The notes under the pieces are model-generated. The model did no database searches. It saw nothing but the letters and a program-made list of their open reading frames with translations, and was not told the origin of the DNA. This document shows positions 16,699-25,142 of a stretch of DNA of 64,000 nt, piece by piece. Position 1 is the first letter of the stretch. Every line of letters starts with the position of its first letter. The position numbers and the translations under genes were made by a program. The DNA is from Streptomyces sp. Edi2. Its GTDB lineage: Bacteria > Actinomycetota > Actinomycetes > Streptomycetales > Streptomycetaceae. The stretch is from positions 7,031,501 to 7,095,500 of the forward strand of contig NZ_JBEJGX010000003.1 of the NCBI RefSeq assembly GCF_040253635.1, read 5' to 3'.

Positions 16699-16730
16699 AC
16701 AAGTGACTGTCAAGACAAGTGACTTTCAAG
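16699..16730. promoter_or_regulatory. tandem 16-bp direct repeat in divergent promoter region
   Basis: ACAAGTGACTGTCAAG is followed directly by a copy differing at one base (G to T). It lies between the divergent lipoprotein and PTS IIAB genes. Two adjacent copies with a 16-bp period and relatively low G+C suggest a regulator site. Further down, TAGAGT at 16826-16831 resembles a -10 box 8 bases before the PTS start, which has no ribosome binding site. Confidence 0.5.
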
Positions 16731-16839
16731 GCCGCTTGCCGGGGTGGCGGTTGCGGGGTGGCAGTTCCGGGGAAATCCCTCGGAATTCTTGCTTCCGCAC
16801 CCGTGCGCTGTCACCTGGGCGTATGTAGAGTCCCCTGCC

Positions 16840-17718
16840 ATGGCAGCGCTGAACGATCTTCTCCCGCAGGCGGCCGTACGCCTCGATGTCCGGGTGGCGG
16901 ACTGGCGGGAAGCGATACGTAGGGCGGGTGGGCTGCTGGTGGATACGGGTGCCGCCACCGACGCCTACACCGCGGAGATGATCCGCAATGTCGAGGAGAA
17001 CGGGCCGTACCTCGTCATTGCGCCGGGCTTCGCGTTCGTCCATGCCCGTCCCTCGCCCGCTGTGCTCCGGACCGGGATGTCCTGGGTCCGTCTGGTGCAA
17101 CCGGTGGAGTTCGGTCATGAGTCGAATGACCCGGTGCATCTGGTCGTGGGACTCGCCGCGGAGGACTCCGGGGCGCATACGGCGGCGATGGCCGCACTCG
17201 CGCAGCTGCTGGCCGACCCGGCGACGGCTCAGGCGCTGCAGGACGCGGCCGGTCCGGACGCGCTGCGTGCGGTGCTGGCCGGGCCGGAGGGCGAGTGGGA
17301 TGGGGCCGGCGACGTCGGCGGCGATGGCGATGACCGGCCGCGAGGTGGAGAAGCCGTGCACGAGCGGCCCGTACCCGGTCAGGCCGTGCACGAGGAAGTC
17401 GTACGCGAGCAGCCCGGCGCCGCCCCGCAGGCGGTACACAAGATCCTTACCGTGTGCGGCAACGGCGTGGGCACCAGCCTCTTCCTGAAGAGCACACTGG
17501 AGCAGGTGCTCGACCGCTGGGGCTGGTCCCGCCACGTGACGGTGGAGGCGACCGACACCATCTCGGCGAAGGGCAAGGCGTCCGAGGCCGTCGCGATCCT
17601 CACCTCCCGGGAGATCGCCAGGACGCTGGGCGAGGTCGGCGTACCGGTGAAGGTCGTCGACGACTTCACCAGTGGTCCCGCGGTCGACCGCACCCTCCGC
17701 GACATCTATGACGTGTGA
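16840..17718 (+). CDS. PTS IIA-IIB fusion, ascorbate (Ula/Sga)-type
   Basis: Predicted 292-residue cytosolic phosphotransfer protein with two domains. Residues 1-150 form an EIIA of the mannitol/fructose/ascorbate type, with the phospho-His in APGFAFVHARP (His68). Residues about 200-292 form an EIIB of the UlaB/lactose-cellobiose type, with the phospho-Cys in LTVCGNGVGTS (Cys206). The domains are joined by an Ala/Gly/Glu linker containing a repeated VHE-type element. It would pass phosphate from HPr to a sugar imported by the IIC encoded next. Ascorbate is the reference substrate of the family, but actinobacterial members are mostly uncharacterised. ATG 16840 has no Shine-Dalgarno and may be translated leaderless. 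Confidence 0.85.
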   Translation: MAALNDLLPQAAVRLDVRVADWREAIRRAGGLLVDTGAATDAYTAEMIRNVEENGPYLVIAPGFAFVHARPSPAVLRTGMSWVRLVQPVEFGHESNDPVHLVVGLAAEDSGAHTAAMAALAQLLADPATAQALQDAAGPDALRAVLAGPEGEWDGAGDVGGDGDDRPRGGEAVHERPVPGQAVHEEVVREQPGAAPQAVHKILTVCGNGVGTSLFLKSTLEQVLDRWGWSRHVTVEATDTISAKGKASEAVAILTSREIARTLGEVGVPVKVVDDFTSGPAVDRTLRDIYDV

Positions 17719-17721
17719 GTT

Positions 17722-17817
17722 CGGCAGTTGAGTACGGCAGTTGAGTACGGCGACTGAGCACAGCAGCTGAGCACGGCGGGCACGGCAGCTGAGCACGGCG
17801 GGCACGGCAACTGAGCA
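17722..17817. repeat. nested 13-bp/22-bp tandem repeat between PTS genes
   Basis: Four 13-bp units of the form CGGCAGYTGAGYA (17722-17773) are followed by two 22-bp units that are the same 13-mer preceded by CGGCGGGCA (17774-17817). The array occupies the 5' part of the 276-bp spacer between IIAB and IIC, inside the presumed operon. Confidence 0.9.
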
Positions 17818-17994
17818 GGGCAACGGCGCACCGCGTCGGGAAAGGCCGCCGTCAGCCGTCGCTCGATACACCCGCCACCCGACGCCTGACACCTGCCACC
17901 CTCCACCCGCCACCCCACGCCCGAACAAACGACGCCACGAGACCACGACACCACGGCGCCCCACCGAAGGAAGCCGGGAGGACGGATCGCCACC

Positions 17995-19620
17995 ATGGAC
18001 TGGCTCATATCCCTCGCCACGTTTCTCGTGAACGAGATCCTCAGCCAACCCGCGTATCTGATCGGCCTGATCACGGCGGCCGGTCTGATCGCGCTGAAGA
18101 AGACCGCAGGTCAGGTGGTCGGAGGTGCGATCAAGGCGACGCTCGGCTTTCTGCTGATCGGCGCCGGGGCCGGGCTGGTGGTCAGTTCTCTCGGCCCGCT
18201 GGGCGGCATGATCCAGGGCGCGACCGGGGCGCATGGGGTGATCCCGACCAACGAGGCGATCGTCGGCATCGCCCAGGCGCAGTTCGGCGCCCGCGTCGCC
18301 TGGCTGATGATCCTCGGCTTTGCCGTCGCCCTGATGCTGGCCCGCTTCACTCCACTGCGGTATGTGTTCCTGACCGGCCATCACATGCTGTTCATGGCCA
18401 CCCTACTGACCATGGTCCTGGCCACCTCCGGCCGCTCCTCGGTGAGTGTGGTGGTCGTAGGGGGGCTGCTGCTGGGCATTCTGATGGTCGCGATGCCGGC
18501 CTTCGCACACCCCTGGACCAAGCGCATCACCGGCAACAACAGCATCGCCATCGGCCACTTCGGCACCGCCGGTTACATCGTCGCGGGCGCCGCCGGGCAA
18601 CTCGTCGGCAAGCGCAGCCGCAGTACGGAGGACATGAAGCTGCCCGAGGGCCTGCGCTTTCTGCGGGACTCGATGGTTGCCACGGCGCTGTCCATGGTGC
18701 TGATCTACGTCATCATGTCGCTGGTCTATCTGGCCCGGGTGGGCCGGGCGACGGCGTTCAAGGCGTTCGCGGCCGATGGCGGCACCGCGGCCGGCGACCT
18801 CGGCAACTACGTGATGCAGTCCGTCATGCAGGGCCTGCAGTTCGGGATCGCGGTCGCGGTGATCCTCTTCGGCGTCCGGACGATCCTGGGCGAACTGGTC
18901 CCGGCGTTCCAGGGGATCGCCGGCAAGCTCGTACCGGGCGCGGTGCCGTCCCTCGACGCCCCGATCGTCTTCCCGTACGCGCAGAACGCGGTGCTCATCG
19001 GCTTTCTCGCCAGCTTCGTCGGCGGCCTGGTCAGCCTTGCCCTGCTGACCTGGGTGGGCCATCCGGCGCTCGGCCTCGCGCTGGTCCTGCCGGGGCTTGT
19101 ACCGCACTTCTTCACCGGGGGAGCGGCCGGCGTCTACGGCAATGCGACCGGTGGCCGGCGCGGTGCGGTCGTCGGTGCCTTCCTGAACGGTGTGCTGATC
19201 ACGTTCCTGCCTGCGCTGCTGCTCAAGGTGCTCGGTGCGTTCGGCAAGGAGAACACCACCTTCGGCGATGCCGACTTCGGCTGGTTCGGCACCCTGATCG
19301 GCAATGCCGCCAAGGCGGGGGCGACCGGCGGCACCGTCGTGATGCTGGCCCTGGGGGCCGTGCTCCTGGGCGCGGCGGTCCTCTTCCAGAAGCGGGTCGT
19401 GGACACGGGCTGGGACCCGGGTGCCCGGCGCGATGCCTTGCTGCCGGGCTCGGAATCCGGGGCATCCGCGGTACCTGCGGCTTCCGGGGCACCCTCGCCA
19501 CCTGGGGCGTCCGGCGCGGCTTCGGCTTCGGCGCCGGTCCCGGTCCCGGTCCCGGTCCATGCGAAGATCGCGCCGCCGGCCGGGGCGCCGACCCCGCCAC
19601 CGCCACCCGCGGACGGCTGA
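17995..19620 (+). CDS. PTS IIC, ascorbate (UlaA/SgaT)-type permease
   Basis: Predicted 541-residue polytopic membrane permease of the UlaA family. Around ten hydrophobic segments run from LISLATFLVNEIL to GGTVVMLALGAVLLGAAVLF. Family motifs include LGFLLIGAGAGLVVSSL, GVIPTNEAIVGIAQAQFG, FLTGHHMLFMA, IGHFGTAGYIVAGA, FFTGGAAGVYGNATGG and RGAVVGAFLNGVLITFLPA. The gene has GGGAGGA ten bases before the ATG. The last 65 residues are an Ala/Pro/Ser-rich tail ending in a PVPVPVPV stretch and poly-Pro, absent from typical members and probably cytosolic and disordered. With the IIAB gene upstream it forms a complete PTS. No catabolic enzymes for ascorbate are adjacent. Confidence 0.88.
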   Translation: MDWLISLATFLVNEILSQPAYLIGLITAAGLIALKKTAGQVVGGAIKATLGFLLIGAGAGLVVSSLGPLGGMIQGATGAHGVIPTNEAIVGIAQAQFGARVAWLMILGFAVALMLARFTPLRYVFLTGHHMLFMATLLTMVLATSGRSSVSVVVVGGLLLGILMVAMPAFAHPWTKRITGNNSIAIGHFGTAGYIVAGAAGQLVGKRSRSTEDMKLPEGLRFLRDSMVATALSMVLIYVIMSLVYLARVGRATAFKAFAADGGTAAGDLGNYVMQSVMQGLQFGIAVAVILFGVRTILGELVPAFQGIAGKLVPGAVPSLDAPIVFPYAQNAVLIGFLASFVGGLVSLALLTWVGHPALGLALVLPGLVPHFFTGGAAGVYGNATGGRRGAVVGAFLNGVLITFLPALLLKVLGAFGKENTTFGDADFGWFGTLIGNAAKAGATGGTVVMLALGAVLLGAAVLFQKRVVDTGWDPGARRDALLPGSESGASAVPAASGAPSPPGASGAASASAPVPVPVPVHAKIAPPAGAPTPPPPPADG

Positions 19621-19953
19621 GCCGGAACGTACCGGCGCAGGCTCCCCATGCGTAGGGCATGGCGCGGCACGTACGACACGACACGGACGGGCACGACACG
19701 CACGGACCGGCACCGCACGGGCACGGCACTGCACGGACCGGCCCGGCTCCCCGGCTGGGCCGTTCGATGCCCGCTCCGCGCGCGTCCGGGGCCACTGGCT
19801 GCCCGCAGAGCTAAAATCCGGAGCGTGGCTGCAGGGGAGTTCCCGACTCGTCGGCCGATGCGCCGGCCGGTGTCCAGCGGCTGATTCGCTGCCGGCGGCC
19901 CTTCCTGCCCTGCGCAGGCTCGCCCACCACCTGCACGAGGAGGCGGAGCGCAT
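19621..19953. other. intergenic region before ABC operon
   Basis: No gene is seen. A run of GCACGGAC/GGCACGAC-like repeats lies at about 19670-19740. TAAAAT at 19812-19817 resembles a -10 box but has no clear -35 partner. CTGCACGAGGAGG supplies the ribosome binding site of the ATPase gene. Confidence 0.4.
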
Positions 19954-21006
19954 ATGACCTGCGACGACGAAGAACGGCCGGGGCGGACGTCCGGCCCCGA
20001 CCCGGACGCGGCCGCCCCCGACCCGGACGAGGCCGCCCCCGACGCCGTGACCTGCCGGGCCCTGCGCTACGCCTTCGGGGAGACCAAGGCCGTGGACGGC
20101 GTCGACCTCTCCGTCCGCCCCGGTGAGGTCTTCGGCCTGCTCGGCCCCAACGGCGCGGGCAAGACCACCGCGATCCGCTGTATCACCACCCTCCTGCCCG
20201 TCCCCTCCGGCATGGTGCGGGTATTCGGGCATGACGCGGCGAAGGAGCGGATGGCGGTGCGCCGGCTGCTGGGGTACGTACCGCAGCAGCTGTCCGCGGA
20301 CGCCGGGCTGACCGGGCGCGAGAACGTCGCCCTGTTCGCCCGGGTCTTCGATGTCCCGCGCCGTGAGCGCGCCGCACGCGTCACCCAGGCGCTGGAAGCC
20401 GTCGGCCTCACCGACGCGGCCGGCCGGCTCGCCAAGACGTACTCCGGCGGCATGATCCGCCGCCTCGAACTCGCCCAGGCGCTGGTCAGCGCGCCCCGCC
20501 TGCTGATGCTCGACGAGCCGACGATCGGCCTCGACCCGATCGCCCGCACCAGCGTCTGGGAGCACATCAACGCCGTACGGGCCGCCACCGGCATGACCGT
20601 GCTGGTGACCACGCACTACATGGACGAGGCCGACCAGTACTGCGACCGCCTCGCCCTGATGCACCGAGGCCGGATCCGCGCCCTCGGCACTCCCGACGAG
20701 CTCCGGTCCGCCCTGCGCGCCCGCCGCCGCGCGGCCGCGGCCTCGGCCACTGCCCCCACGGCACCGAGCACTGAGGCCACCTCCGCAGTATCCGCTGCCG
20801 CCTCATCGGACTCGCCCTCCTCCCCCTCCCCCTCCCCCTCCTCTCCTTCTCCCTCCTCTCCCTCATCGGCCCCCTCGGGCTCGTCCGATGCCGTGCCGAC
20901 GCTGGAGGACGTCTTCCGGGACGTCGCCGGCAGCGGCCTCGACGAGCAGTCAGGAGACTTCCGAGATGTCCGGAGCACCCGCCGCACCGCACACCGAGTC
21001 GGCTGA
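19954..21006 (+). CDS. ABC transporter ATP-binding protein, DrrA-like
   Basis: Predicted 350-residue ATPase of an export-type ABC transporter. Walker A GPNGAGKTT is at 64-72, a Q-loop in YVPQQL, the signature YSGGMIRRL, Walker B LLMLDEPTIGLDP and the H-loop TTHYMDEAD. The C-terminal PTLEDVFRDVAG is typical of the DrrA family, which pumps drugs or lipids out of the cell. Two unusual stretches are seen: an acidic Asp/Pro/Ala-rich N-terminus, and a long Ala then Ser/Pro linker (about residues 250-310) between the nucleotide-binding core and the C-terminal motif. The stop lies 41 bp inside the permease gene. Confidence 0.9.
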   Translation: MTCDDEERPGRTSGPDPDAAAPDPDEAAPDAVTCRALRYAFGETKAVDGVDLSVRPGEVFGLLGPNGAGKTTAIRCITTLLPVPSGMVRVFGHDAAKERMAVRRLLGYVPQQLSADAGLTGRENVALFARVFDVPRRERAARVTQALEAVGLTDAAGRLAKTYSGGMIRRLELAQALVSAPRLLMLDEPTIGLDPIARTSVWEHINAVRAATGMTVLVTTHYMDEADQYCDRLALMHRGRIRALGTPDELRSALRARRRAAAASATAPTAPSTEATSAVSAAASSDSPSSPSPSPSSPSPSSPSSAPSGSSDAVPTLEDVFRDVAGSGLDEQSGDFRDVRSTRRTAHRVG

Positions 21007-21829
21007 ACCGGCCACCGGCCCCGGCCGCCTGGACCTGCTGCTGGTACCGCCACGTGCCCGCACCGGCTGGCGGGTGCTGCCCGCCAGGGTCATCGCGATG
21101 TGCGTGGTCGAACTGCAAAAGCTGCGCCACGACCGGACGGAGCTCTACACCCGCGCCGTCCAGCCCGCCCTGTGGCTCCTGGTCTTCGGCGAGACCTTCA
21201 CCCGGATCAAGGCCATCCCGACCGGCGGCACCCCGTATATCGACTATCTGGCGCCCGGCATCATCGCCCAGTCGGCCATGTTCATCGCGATCTTCTACGG
21301 CATCATGATCATCTGGGAGCGGGACGCCGGCATCCTGACCAAGCTGCTGGTCACACCGACCCCACGTTCCGCTCTGATCGCCGGAAAGGCCTTCGCCGCC
21401 GGGGTGAAGGCGCTGATCCAGGCCGTCGTGGTGATCGTCATCGCCGCACTCCTCGGGGTGGCCATGACCTGGAACCCCCTACGGCTCCTGGCCGTCGGCG
21501 TCGCGGTGATCCTCGGCTCGGCCTTCTTCTCCTGCCTGTCCATGACGATCGCCGGGATCGTGCTCACCCGCGACCGCCTGATGGGTATTGGCCAGGCCAT
21601 CACCATGCCGTTGTTCTTCGCCTCCAACGCCCTCTACCCGGTGGCGATCATGCCCGGCTGGCTCCAGACGGTCAGCAGGATCAACCCCCTGAGCTACCAG
21701 GTCGATGCCCTCCGCGGCCTCCTCCTGGGGACCCACGCCCATCTGGCTCTGGACTTCACCGTCCTGATGGCCGCCGCAGTACTGGGCATCGCTGCGGCCT
21801 CCTCACTCCTGGGGCGCTTGGCTCGCTGA
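20966..21829 (+). CDS. ABC transporter permease, ABC-2 (DrrB) type
   Basis: Predicted 287-residue ABC-2 membrane protein. After a polar N-terminus and an amphipathic helix (VIAMCVVELQKLRHDRTELYT), six hydrophobic segments follow, including AVQPALWLLVFGETF, APGIIAQSAMFIAIFYGIMI, LIQAVVVIVIAALLGVAM and FTVLMAAAVLGIAAASSLL. The motif FFASNALYPVAIMPGWLQ near the fifth segment is typical of DrrB-like permeases. ATG 20966 with AGGAGA upstream overlaps the ATPase gene by 41 bp in another frame, indicating translational coupling. Together with the upstream ATPase it would form an exporter; the substrate is unknown. Confidence 0.88.
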   Translation: MSGAPAAPHTESAEPATGPGRLDLLLVPPRARTGWRVLPARVIAMCVVELQKLRHDRTELYTRAVQPALWLLVFGETFTRIKAIPTGGTPYIDYLAPGIIAQSAMFIAIFYGIMIIWERDAGILTKLLVTPTPRSALIAGKAFAAGVKALIQAVVVIVIAALLGVAMTWNPLRLLAVGVAVILGSAFFSCLSMTIAGIVLTRDRLMGIGQAITMPLFFASNALYPVAIMPGWLQTVSRINPLSYQVDALRGLLLGTHAHLALDFTVLMAAAVLGIAAASSLLGRLAR

Positions 21830-22109
21830 AGCCACATCACCCGCCCCCGTCACACCACCTCGTCCGCCACGTCACCCCCGACCACCGGCGACCGTGCTGC
21901 TCCGCGCCCCGTGCACCGCACCGCGCATCGCCGAGAATTCGCCCTGCGGGCCCGGCGTTACACTCGCGCGGGATGCGTTCCCGCGGTTGTACCGCCGTCC
22001 GGACAAACCGGGACGGGACGGGAGTGAATCGCCGCCGCCGGCAGGCCTGCCTGCCCGGCCCACTGCGTCTCTCCGCCGTGGCAGCACATCGTGTTCCTTT
22101 GCCGGGTCG

Positions 22110-23894
22110 ATGACGGTGGGTGCGAGGGTGGAAACGGCGGAGTGGCCGAAGCGGTCGAAGCAGTCGAAGCGGCCGGAGCAGTCGAAACGGTCGGAACGGA
22201 CCCGGAGAACGTGGTCTTTCCGAATACCTTCGGCGCGCCACGTCTCGGATACCGGTGCCGCGTTCGGTCGACGCCTGCCAGGCCCACGGGCCATGGGGTG
22301 GACCGTTACCGCGGTATTTTTTGTGCTGTACACCGTGGTGTCGGTGCTGCGGAACGACCGCATGCTCAATGCCGGCTACGACCTGGGGATATTCGAGCAG
22401 GCAATTCGTGCCTATGCGCACGGCCGGGCTCCGATCGTGGAACTCAAGGGGCCGGGTTTTCACCTCCTCGGAGACCACTTTCACCCCATCCTGGTGCTCG
22501 TCGCCCCCTTTTACCGGCTCTTCCCCAGCGGCGTGACGCTGCTCGTGGTGCAGGCCGCGCTGATGGCACTCGCCTGTTTTCCGCTCACCCGCTGGGCACA
22601 CCGGGCTGTCGGACCGGTCACCGGCCTGGTGGTGGGCTGCGGGCTGGGCGCTTCCTGGGGCCTCGTCGCGGGAGTCGCCAAGGACTTCCACGAAATATGC
22701 TTCGCGGTTCCGCTGCTCGCATTCAGCGTGACCGCCCTCGGTCAGCGTCGCTGGGGGGCGGCGGCAGCATGGGCGCTCCCGCTGCTCTTGGTGAAAGAGG
22801 ACCTCGGGCTCACGCTCGCAGCCATTGGCGGCTATATCGCATGGCAGGGGCTGCGCGAGCGGCGCCACAATTCCCTGGAACGGTCCGGCCATTCCAGGGA
22901 ACGGAGCCATCAGCCCAAGAATCGGCGCCGTGATCCCGGCGACGGGCGCCGTGATCCCGGAGACCGGCGTCACGATCCTGGGGAGCGGCGTCACGATTCC
23001 GGGGACCCGGCTTACCACCCCGGGGAGCGGCGACGTTTCCCCGTCCTGCTCGGTGTTGCCGTGGCCTTTCTCGGCGTGGCGGGCACAGCGGTGGAAATTC
23101 TCGTTCTTCTGCCTGCCATGAATCCCCGTGGCGGCTTCGACTATTGGCACCAGATGCCGGGCGAGGCCTCCTCGTCGGGCAGCCTCGCCGGTCTTGCGTC
23201 CGCCGGACTGCACCTGCTCTGGCCGCCGATGAAGTGGCTGCTGCTGTTCATGCTCGCCGCGCCCACCGCCTTCCTCGGCCTGCGTTCCCCCCTGACACTG
23301 CTGTGCGTACCCACGCTCGCGTGGCGGCTGCTGGCCGGCAACGAGCACTACTGGCAGCCGAATTTCCATTACAACGCGATCCTGATGCCGCTCGTCTTCG
23401 CCGGCCTCGTCGATGTGCTGCACCGGCGGCCGGATATCGTGCCGCCCCGCAGACGTCGTAAAGCCCTTGCCTTCACGGCCGCCTTCACCGCCGTCACGGC
23501 CGCGGTCTATCCGCTCCACGACCTGGTCCTCCCCTCGGCCTGGCGGACACCGGCGCATGTCCGTACGGCGGAGCGGTTGTTGAGCCGCATACCCGACGGG
23601 GACACCGTTGCCTCCTCGAACCGCTTGGCACCGATGCTGACCGGACGCACCACCGTCAGCCTCGTCTGCTTCGGCATCGGCACCGGCACCGGCACCGGCA
23701 CCGGCCCCGATCCCGCCGCGCCGCCCGCCCTCCCGGCACATCCGCCGCGCTGGGTGGTCTCGGACCGTCACGACCCGACCGTCGAAACCCCCTGCCCGGT
23801 GGACCAAACTCACCGCATGCTGCGCCTCTACCGTGCCCATGGCTATGTCCAGGTCGCCGAGGAGGACGGGATCACCCTGCTCCGCAGGCCGTGA
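22110..23894 (+). CDS. DUF2079 multi-pass membrane protein
   Basis: Predicted polytopic protein of the DUF2079 family, with glycosyltransferase-C-like topology. Core motifs: MLNAGYDLGIFEQAIRAYAH, LLGDHFHPILVLVAPFY, KEDLGLTLAAIGGY, LLAGNEHYWQPNFHYNA and a C-terminal soluble part with IPDGDTVASSNRLAPMLTGR. About 595 residues from ATG 22110; the start is uncertain because ATG 22293 (MGWTVTAVFF) begins just before the first membrane segment, and the N-terminal part is a Lys/Arg/Ser repeat. A hydrophilic loop near residues 255-310, encoded by repeat DNA, interrupts the core. Function of the family is unknown; some members may use lipid-linked sugars. Confidence 0.75.
   Translation: MTVGARVETAEWPKRSKQSKRPEQSKRSERTRRTWSFRIPSARHVSDTGAAFGRRLPGPRAMGWTVTAVFFVLYTVVSVLRNDRMLNAGYDLGIFEQAIRAYAHGRAPIVELKGPGFHLLGDHFHPILVLVAPFYRLFPSGVTLLVVQAALMALACFPLTRWAHRAVGPVTGLVVGCGLGASWGLVAGVAKDFHEICFAVPLLAFSVTALGQRRWGAAAAWALPLLLVKEDLGLTLAAIGGYIAWQGLRERRHNSLERSGHSRERSHQPKNRRRDPGDGRRDPGDRRHDPGERRHDSGDPAYHPGERRRFPVLLGVAVAFLGVAGTAVEILVLLPAMNPRGGFDYWHQMPGEASSSGSLAGLASAGLHLLWPPMKWLLLFMLAAPTAFLGLRSPLTLLCVPTLAWRLLAGNEHYWQPNFHYNAILMPLVFAGLVDVLHRRPDIVPPRRRRKALAFTAAFTAVTAAVYPLHDLVLPSAWRTPAHVRTAERLLSRIPDGDTVASSNRLAPMLTGRTTVSLVCFGIGTGTGTGTGPDPAAPPALPAHPPRWVVSDRHDPTVETPCPVDQTHRMLRLYRAHGYVQVAEEDGITLLRRP
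22871..23027. repeat. 10-bp inverted repeat and five 21-bp repeats inside DUF2079 gene
   Basis: TTCCCTGGAA (22871-22880) and TTCCAGGGAA (22892-22901) are a perfect inverted pair with an 11-base spacer. They are followed by five diverged 21-bp units at 22923-23027 encoding seven-residue repeats such as DRRHDPG. The frame is kept and the segment lies in a loop between membrane helices. Confidence 0.85.
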
Positions 23895-24073
23895 TGCCCG
23901 CGCCGCCTCCCAGGCCCTCGGCAACTCCGCAGGACTGCGCGGTCGTGGCTCTCATCGCGGGCCGGCGGCGGGCCTGGCGCGGGGCCGACGGCGGGCTGGC
24001 GGATGTGGCTGAGGTGGATGTGGCTGCCTGGCTAGCGAGCCGCGGATGTGGCCGGCGGTGGAGTGGAGGTGGC

Positions 24074-24760
24074 TCAGGCGTCCGGAGCGACGAGGCTGCG
24101 GAGCAGGGGAGTGGCGATCCGCACGATGTCCTCCACGTCCGCGTCTGCCAGGTCGGGCAGGTGCAGCAGATAGCGCTGGGCGGCGACCCCCATCATGATC
24201 GCGCTGAACAGTGCGGCACGCAGTCGCGCGTCGGGGGCATCGATGGTGGCTGCGATGTGATCGGTGACCTCTGCGGTCATGTGCCGGCGCAACAGCTCTG
24301 CCGCTTCGTCGCTCGTCATGCTCGTCCGCAGGAGCACCGCCATGGGGCTGTCCGGATCCGCCGCCCAGGTGTCCAGCATGGCGCGCAGGCGGTTCTCCAC
24401 CGTGTGGCGGGGGTCGCTGGTGGTGAGTTCGTCATGAGGGATCTGCCAGTGGACGGCCTCACGGAACAGGGCCTGCTTGCTGCCGAAATACTGGATCACG
24501 GAGGACTTGTCCACGTCGGCCTCGGTCGCGATGGCGCGAATGGTCGCACGCTCGTAACCGACCTCCGCGAACTTCCGCCGCGCGGCCGTCAGAATGCGCC
24601 GACGGGTGCGCTCGCCCTTGCGCTCCGGAAGGGCTGCCTCCTCGGCCGGATGTCCAGATCCGGACGAGCGCTGCGCGTCCTGTCCGGGTGCGTTCGGCAC
24701 TGCATCGGCGCAGGTCAAAGTCGGTCCCCTTTCCGGTGCCGGTCCTGATGCTACAAGCAC
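24074..24760 (-). CDS. TetR family transcriptional regulator
   Basis: Predicted 228-residue TetR/AcrR regulator. The N-terminal DNA-binding domain is clear: RRRILTAARRKFAEVGYERA, then the HTH TIRAIATEADVDKSSVIQYF and GSKQALFREAV. The C-terminal ligand domain (MLDTWAADPDSPMAVLLRTS, AALFSAIMMGVAAQRYLL) resembles the TetR_C_17-like group. About 45 residues before the HTH domain are a Pro/Gly/Ala-rich extension, so translation may start later, for instance near the KGERTRRR segment. It lies downstream of the glycosyltransferase gene on the same strand, separated by 382 bp of repeat-rich DNA. Targets are unknown. Confidence 0.85.
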   Translation of the reverse strand: MLVASGPAPERGPTLTCADAVPNAPGQDAQRSSGSGHPAEEAALPERKGERTRRRILTAARRKFAEVGYERATIRAIATEADVDKSSVIQYFGSKQALFREAVHWQIPHDELTTSDPRHTVENRLRAMLDTWAADPDSPMAVLLRTSMTSDEAAELLRRHMTAEVTDHIAATIDAPDARLRAALFSAIMMGVAAQRYLLHLPDLADADVEDIVRIATPLLRSLVAPDA

Positions 24761-24782
24761 TTCCGGACAGTGCCGGGGCCTT

Positions 24783-24869
24783 GGAAACGGCGGACCGGAA
24801 GCTTCGCAGAGGGAACGGAAGATCGGAAGGCTTCACAGGGGGAACGGCGGACCGGAAGGTTCCGCGGGA
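24783..24869. repeat. three 29-bp imperfect tandem repeats
   Basis: Three adjacent units beginning GGAA(A)CGG, each containing a GGAAGSTTC-like element (24783-24811, 24812-24840, 24841-24869), lie just upstream of the TetR gene start. No gene is seen in 24761-25142. Confidence 0.75.
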
Positions 24870-25039
24870 GGGGGCGGGGGGCTGCCGCTGGGCTCCACCG
24901 GCCTGCACAGAGGAACAGCCGACCCCACCTTCTCCGCGGGAACGAGCCGGCGGCGTCAGCACAGGGAGAGCGTCGGCCCTCACCCCCACCCGCTCCGGCC
25001 GCTGGAGCCAGTCCCAGCGGCCGGAGCGAGACCGTACGT

Positions 25040-25104
25040 ACCAGCGGTACGAACCGGCAGAACGGACCAGCGGTACGGACCAGCGGTACGGACCGGCGGA
25101 ACCG
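25040..25104. repeat. five 13-bp tandem repeats
   Basis: Five units of the form ACCRGCGGTACGG; units 3 and 4 are identical. They lie between the TetR and glycosyltransferase genes, ending 38 bp from the stop codon of the latter. Confidence 0.85.
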
Positions 25105-25142
25105 CCCCCCCCCGCGGTGGTGTGCGGCGAGAGCCGTCCGGC

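Noticed and set aside
18403..20664. 753-residue minus-strand open frame
   Set aside because: Spans two plus-strand genes (PTS IIC and ABC ATPase) as a shadow.
21837..23924. 695-residue minus-strand open frame
   Set aside because: Shadow of the DUF2079 gene; the plus strand has the membrane-segment pattern and family motifs.
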